Below the pieces are notes generated by a model. The model saw nothing but the letters and a program-made list of their open reading frames with translations, was not told where the DNA came from and searched no databases. Positions 34,158 through 37,432 of a DNA stretch of 37,432 nucleotides are shown piece by piece. The translations under genes were made by a program, and so were the position numbers. This DNA is from Bacteroidota bacterium (GTDB lineage Bacteria > Bacteroidota > Bacteroidia > Chitinophagales > Chitinophagaceae). Where the stretch lies: positions 1 through 37,432 of the forward strand of contig JAFDYC010000106.1 of NCBI GenBank assembly GCA_018267625.1, written 5' to 3'. Position 1 is the stretch's first letter. Every line of letters begins with the position of its first letter.

Positions 34158-34165
34158 TACCTTCG
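34158..34165 (+). promoter_or_regulatory. Near-consensus -7 element (TACCTTCG) of the TPR gene
   Basis: One mismatch to TAnnTTTG, followed by CGCGG, ending 23 bases before the TTG start. This is the same spacing as at ctaA. Confidence 0.35.
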
Positions 34166-34188
34166 CGCGGCTTTAACCCCGCCGTACT

Positions 34189-35049
34189 TTGCGTTTTGCC
34201 CATTTCATAGCTATCGGTTCTGCCCTGATTCTGGCTGCCGTCTTGTTTTGGGCTATTCCCACAACCCCCGCAAAGCCTGCAGGGAATGCTCCTGTTGATG
34301 CCCATCAGGATGCAGCCGCGATGAATGCCCCACACCTGGCCGAGCCTGCTGACTTTGACTCGATTGCAAGCGCTTCTTTTCAAACCTTGCCGGCCCATGC
34401 AGCCGAGTCATTGAAGGAAATCAATGCTCAGATAGCAAAGCAAAAAGACTCATTAGCCATGGCACCTTTTTTCGATCAGGCTGCCGCTATTTGGCGCGAG
34501 CATCACCAGCCCGCCATGTTTGCCTGGACGACGGCACAATCAGCCCGTTTGGTTCAATCAGAAAAAAAGCTCAGTTTTGCCGGCCAATTTTTTTTGGAGC
34601 TGATGCATGATGCAGGCACTGCTGCCGTTCAGTCCTGGGCCGCTCTGGAAGCCATTAACTGTTTAAGACAGGCGGTGGATCTGAACCCGGACGACGACAC
34701 TGCGAGACTGGCACTGGCTACAGCTTATGTGGAAGGTACAGGCGCACCGATGAGCGGAATTTCGATTCTCCGCGAAATGGTAGCCAAAAACCCAAATCAC
34801 ATAGCAGCCAACGTGCTCCTCGGGCGACTCTCTATCCAGAGTGGCCAATGGCAGAAAGCGGTAGAACGCCTGGAGCATGTCAAAAGCTTGGATCCAAAAA
34901 ACAGGGAAGCGCTCTATTTCCTCGGTGAAGCTTACCGGGGAGCAGGGCAAAAAGAAAAAGCAATTGCTACGTTCAGAGAACTGGAGCAAATCGTAAACAA
35001 GCCCGAGTTCACTAAAGACATCGAATCGTACATTAAATCATTCCAATAA
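34189..35049 (+). CDS. Membrane-anchored tetratricopeptide-repeat protein
   Basis: 286 residues from a TTG start; the frame is closed by TAA at 34174 and has no ATG. One N-terminal membrane helix (FAHFIAIGSALILAAVLFWAIP) is followed by a linker and then TPR units from about residue 155: AINCLRQAVDLNPDDDTARLALA, GISILREMVAKNPNHIAANVLLG, AVERLEHVKSLDPKNREALYFLG and KEKAIATFRELEQIV. It probably scaffolds protein contacts on the periplasmic face. It is 56 bases after the HU gene and 21 bases before the mS38-like gene. Confidence 0.85.
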   Translation: MRFAHFIAIGSALILAAVLFWAIPTTPAKPAGNAPVDAHQDAAAMNAPHLAEPADFDSIASASFQTLPAHAAESLKEINAQIAKQKDSLAMAPFFDQAAAIWREHHQPAMFAWTTAQSARLVQSEKKLSFAGQFFLELMHDAGTAAVQSWAALEAINCLRQAVDLNPDDDTARLALATAYVEGTGAPMSGISILREMVAKNPNHIAANVLLGRLSIQSGQWQKAVERLEHVKSLDPKNREALYFLGEAYRGAGQKEKAIATFRELEQIVNKPEFTKDIESYIKSFQ

Positions 35050-35070
35050 AAACTTTAAACGAAGACATTT

Positions 35071-35160
35071 ATGCCTTGCGGAAAAAAACGGAAACGTCAT
35101 AAGATTGCTACTCACAAGCGCAAGAAGCGCCTGCGTCGCAACCGTCATAAGAAGAAATAA
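35071..35160 (+). CDS. Tiny basic protein of the AURKAIP1/COX24 (mS38 C-terminal) family
   Basis: 29 residues: MPCGKKRKRHKIATHKRKKR followed by nine more, ending in three lysines. More than half are Lys, Arg or His. This is the conserved Bacteroidota peptide that matches the C-terminal domain of mitochondrial ribosomal protein mS38/COX24, so a ribosome-associated role is likely. The pattern K.KR.KM.THKRKKR.R..RHK is essentially invariant in the family, which supports it as a real gene despite its size. It lies between the TPR protein and RNase G, followed at once by a hairpin-rich spacer. Confidence 0.88.
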   Translation: MPCGKKRKRHKIATHKRKKRLRRNRHKKK

Positions 35161-35202
35161 GCGCCCCTGAAGTCGGGGCCTCTAGGAGGCTTCGTCTTCC
35201 CG

Positions 35203-35351
35203 ATGCGGGTGCATTGTGTATGGGATTTACCCTTCGGTAAATTCTCTTCGTCTTTCCATTCGGATTGAGATTGTCTGCTCCCATGAGGGAGCAACTTCAC
35301 AATGCCATCCTTTCCGCCTTAAGCGGAAGGTGCCCGTGTAAGCCATTTTTT
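35203..35351 (+). ncRNA. Candidate structured RNA or RNase G leader
   Basis: Perfect or near-perfect stems nest as a multi-branched fold. P1 is ATGCGGG (35203-35209) with CCCGTGT (35333-35339), including two wobble pairs. P2 is GCATTGTG (35211-35218) with CACAATGC (35298-35305). Inside P2 are P3, ATTTACC-CTTC-GGTAAAT (35225-35242), and P4, TGCTCCC-ATGA-GGGAGCA (35276-35293). Between P2 and the close of P1 is P5, TTCCGC-CTTAA-GCGGAA (35312-35328) with two extra C-G pairs past a bulge. Six T residues follow at 35346-35351. No ORF covers it. It resembles no RNA class I can name. It could be an attenuating or autoregulatory leader for the downstream RNase, or a separate small RNA. Confidence 0.45.
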
Positions 35352-35431
35352 CTCATTCGCTGCCTGGCGCCCATTGCCTCTTTTCAGTTTGATAAGTGTT
35401 GCACCGGGTGGCGCTAACCCAGACGGTAGCC

Positions 35432-37000
35432 ATGAACAAAGAACTCATCATCAACTCCACTTCCGGAGAAGGTGTGGAAATAGCGCTCCTTGAAGACAAG
35501 AAGTTAGTAGAGCTGCATTACGAGCGCGGCAGCGACCAATTTTCTGTAGGAGACCTCTATCTCGGCAAAGTGCGTAAGACGATGCCGGGACTCAATGCCG
35601 TATTCGTGGATATTGGCTTCGAGAAAGATGCCTTCCTCCACTACACAGATCTATCCCCCTACTTCCGCTCTCTCTTGAAGTTTACTTCAGAAAGTGTAAA
35701 GGGTGAAACTTCCTGGGGGGAAGATTTTTCCCGATTCAAGAACGAGCCTGACATCCCAAAAGGCGGTAAAATCACAGACATCGTTCAGGGCAAGCCGGAG
35801 GTCATGGTGCAAATCCTGAAAGAGCCCATTTCATCCAAAGGCCCAAGGCTGAGTTGTGAAATTTCCCTACCGGGACGTTTCATGGTGCTTACACCGTTCA
35901 ACGATTCCGTTGCAGTTAGCAGGAAAATCCATTCTTCGGAAGAACGTAAACGCCTCCAACGGATAGTTGAGAGCATCAAACCCAAAAACCTCGGCATCAT
36001 CGTGCGGACCGCTGCGGAAGGAAAAAACACTGCAGAACTCCACGCGGATATTCTCGAACTGGCAGAAAGCTGGAAACTGGTGCAGCATAACCTAAAAGGT
36101 GCCCGTCCTGCCCAGAAAATCCTCGGCGAACAAGACAAAACAACCTCTATTCTACGCGACTTACTCAACGATTCATTCCAAAAAATCATCGTGGATGATA
36201 AGCGCCTGATGAACGAAGCCCGGGAATATATCGGACGCATTATGCCCGAGCAGCAAGACATCGTTAGCCTCTACAATGCCGAACAACCTGTCTTTGACAC
36301 TTATGGCATCACCAAACAACTAAAAGCCTCCTTTGGCAAAACGGTGAACCTCGCTTCCGGAGCCTATCTTATTATCGAACACACCGAAGCGCTGCACGTC
36401 ATTGACGTCAACTCAGGCACCCGCAGCGGCGAAAAAGATCAGGAACTAAACGCCCTCGCCACCAACCTCGAAGCGGTAGCCGAAATAGCCCGCCAGCTCC
36501 GGCTCCGTGACCTCGGCGGCATCATTGTGCTCGACCTCATAGACATGAAGGTGCCCGAACACCGTAAGCGTGTTCTGGATGCCATGGAAGATGCAATGGC
36601 CCTTGACCGTGCCAAACATACCGTTCTGCCCATGAGTAAGTTCGGGTTGATGCAGATCACCCGCCAGCGCTTGCGCCCTGAAATCAACATCTCCACCACC
36701 GAGATGTGCCCCACTTGTAAAGGCACCGGCAAGATTGGCCCTTCCATCCTTTTAGGTGACGACATCGAAAAAGACCTTACCTACCTCATCAACCAGGGCC
36801 ACCGAGAGCTGAGCATACAAGCGCATCCCATCCTCGCTGCCTACCTCACCAAAAAAGCACCCGGTATCTTAGGAAAAAACATGGTGCAGAAATGGAACAG
36901 CCTCTACAAAGCAAAAATCAAAGTGCTTGAAGACGCTGGTCTCCCACTGACGGAATATCACTTCTATGACCGGAGTACCAACGACTTAATCAAGCTCTGA
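35432..37000 (+). CDS. rng: Ribonuclease G/E family endoribonuclease
   Basis: 522 residues. An N-terminal S1-like domain (GDLYLGKVRKTMPGLNAVFVD, 52-72 in the longer frame) is followed by the RNase H-like/DNase I-like catalytic domain, with Asp325 in HVIDVNSGT and Asp368 in IVLDLIDM. The zinc-link motif MCPTCKGTG has Cys426 and Cys429. There is no long disordered C-terminal scaffold, so it is RNase G-sized rather than E. It processes rRNA and mRNA at 5'-monophosphorylated ends. The ATG at 35432 (MNKELIIN...) is the family start; a GTG at 35396 would add 12 unconserved residues. The 270-base spacer before it is rich in hairpins. Confidence 0.95.
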   Translation: MNKELIINSTSGEGVEIALLEDKKLVELHYERGSDQFSVGDLYLGKVRKTMPGLNAVFVDIGFEKDAFLHYTDLSPYFRSLLKFTSESVKGETSWGEDFSRFKNEPDIPKGGKITDIVQGKPEVMVQILKEPISSKGPRLSCEISLPGRFMVLTPFNDSVAVSRKIHSSEERKRLQRIVESIKPKNLGIIVRTAAEGKNTAELHADILELAESWKLVQHNLKGARPAQKILGEQDKTTSILRDLLNDSFQKIIVDDKRLMNEAREYIGRIMPEQQDIVSLYNAEQPVFDTYGITKQLKASFGKTVNLASGAYLIIEHTEALHVIDVNSGTRSGEKDQELNALATNLEAVAEIARQLRLRDLGGIIVLDLIDMKVPEHRKRVLDAMEDAMALDRAKHTVLPMSKFGLMQITRQRLRPEINISTTEMCPTCKGTGKIGPSILLGDDIEKDLTYLINQGHRELSIQAHPILAAYLTKKAPGILGKNMVQKWNSLYKAKIKVLEDAGLPLTEYHFYDRSTNDLIKL

Positions 37001-37432
37001 GCAACTACCAGTCTCCTGAATCCAGCATATCAATTTCATGTTCGTGCAGCTATCAGAGCATTAGCGCTTACCGATTTCTCTTTTTAATTGAGACAGTTTG
37101 AAATTAACCAGGTTCTGCTTCAGTGCAGCCTTTCCCGAGCTTGTATTCAGGCTTGCACGCCTCTAGTCTATTGCCATGATTATTTTTCAATGATTCCTGA
37201 GCAGCAAAGTCTGTTTCAAATTCAGTTAAGATAATCTGCGACTTTCAAAGTTTCAAGCAGGTAAATACTGATTTGCCCCTACCGGAACCCTTGACAGCCA
37301 CAAAACACCTTGGATGCTGATGGGCAAGAATATAGACTGAAAAACAGGCCTCAAAGCCTGCTGAGTACCCCACGGCAAAAAAGCCGACATCCCCATAATC
37401 TGCCCCCGACGGCTACCGTAGGTTTCGTCCAA
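37001..37432. other. Right-hand gene-free region
   Basis: No supportable gene in the last 430 bases. Two small hairpins are visible: CAGGC/GCCTG (37345-37349 with 37356-37360), and CGGC-AAAAAA-GCCG a little further on. A minus-strand frame is open from the right edge for about 60 codons, but it runs through both hairpins and shows no family features. Confidence 0.4.

Noticed and set aside
35203..35351. RNase P RNA, tmRNA or SRP RNA as explanation of the structured spacer
   Set aside because: None of the conserved signatures of these RNAs that I know (for example the RNase P GAGGAAAGTCC core or the SRP tetraloop region) is present.
37250..37432. Minus-strand frame open from the right edge for about 60 codons
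   Set aside because: It passes through two small hairpins, has no recognisable motif and is short enough to be open by chance. The window ends before it could be judged.

Overview
The window reads as a chromosomal segment of a Bacteroidota bacterium, probably of the Chitinophagales/Chitinophagaceae type. The evidence is: type IX secretion (T9SS) C-terminal tails, a fused trehalose-6-phosphate synthase/phosphatase, a PorV-like outer-membrane protein of the DUF5723 type, an HU-TPR-RNase G cluster with a 29-residue basic mS38/COX24-like protein, almost no Shine-Dalgarno sequences, and several exact matches to the Bacteroidota -7 promoter element TAnnTTTG. Base composition is about 50% G+C, apart from an A+T-rich gap near 25.1-25.4 kb. 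I see no insertion sequence, CRISPR array, prophage or rRNA. One tRNA-Arg(ACG) is present.

Layout. 1-9.4 kb is almost all minus strand: priA, otsAB, a T9SS-exported subtilisin-like protease, a lipoprotein, and mnmA with a small ORF coupled to it. 9.4-21.3 kb is plus strand: aroB, accA, dapA, a metH that lacks the homocysteine-binding half, a PAP2-like membrane protein, a von Willebrand factor A membrane protein, recG and a small exported protein. 21.35-23.07 kb (minus) pairs pnuC with an acyl-CoA dehydrogenase-fold flavoprotein. 23.2-25.8 kb (plus) has a small protein resembling encapsulated ferritin, a tiny lipoprotein, an ECF sigma factor with its likely anti-sigma, an A+T-rich gap and an orphan ORF. 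25.8-28.3 kb (minus) is a lipoprotein plus DUF5723-like pair. 28.5-31.7 kb holds tRNA-Arg, a DPBB-like secreted protein, an orphan sensor kinase, a GOLD/PPC-like secreted protein and a small unknown. 31.75-33.6 kb (minus) holds the cytochrome oxidase assembly genes ctaA and SCO1. 33.8-37.0 kb (plus) is HU, TPR, the mS38-like peptide, a highly structured spacer and RNase G/E. The last 430 bases hold no gene I can support.

The most notable signals are three. First, 35203-35351 forms a multi-branched set of perfect stems followed by a T-run, between the mS38-like gene and RNase G; this is a candidate regulatory leader or small RNA. Second, the 99-residue protein at 23217-23516 aligns gaplessly, from memory, with the encapsulated-ferritin family. 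It has one iron ligand changed, no encapsulin beside it and a CRP/FNR-like palindrome just upstream. Third, recG's conserved N-terminus extends upstream of any ATG, GTG or TTG. Several other genes here (sigma factor, ctaA, TPR) also appear to use TTG.
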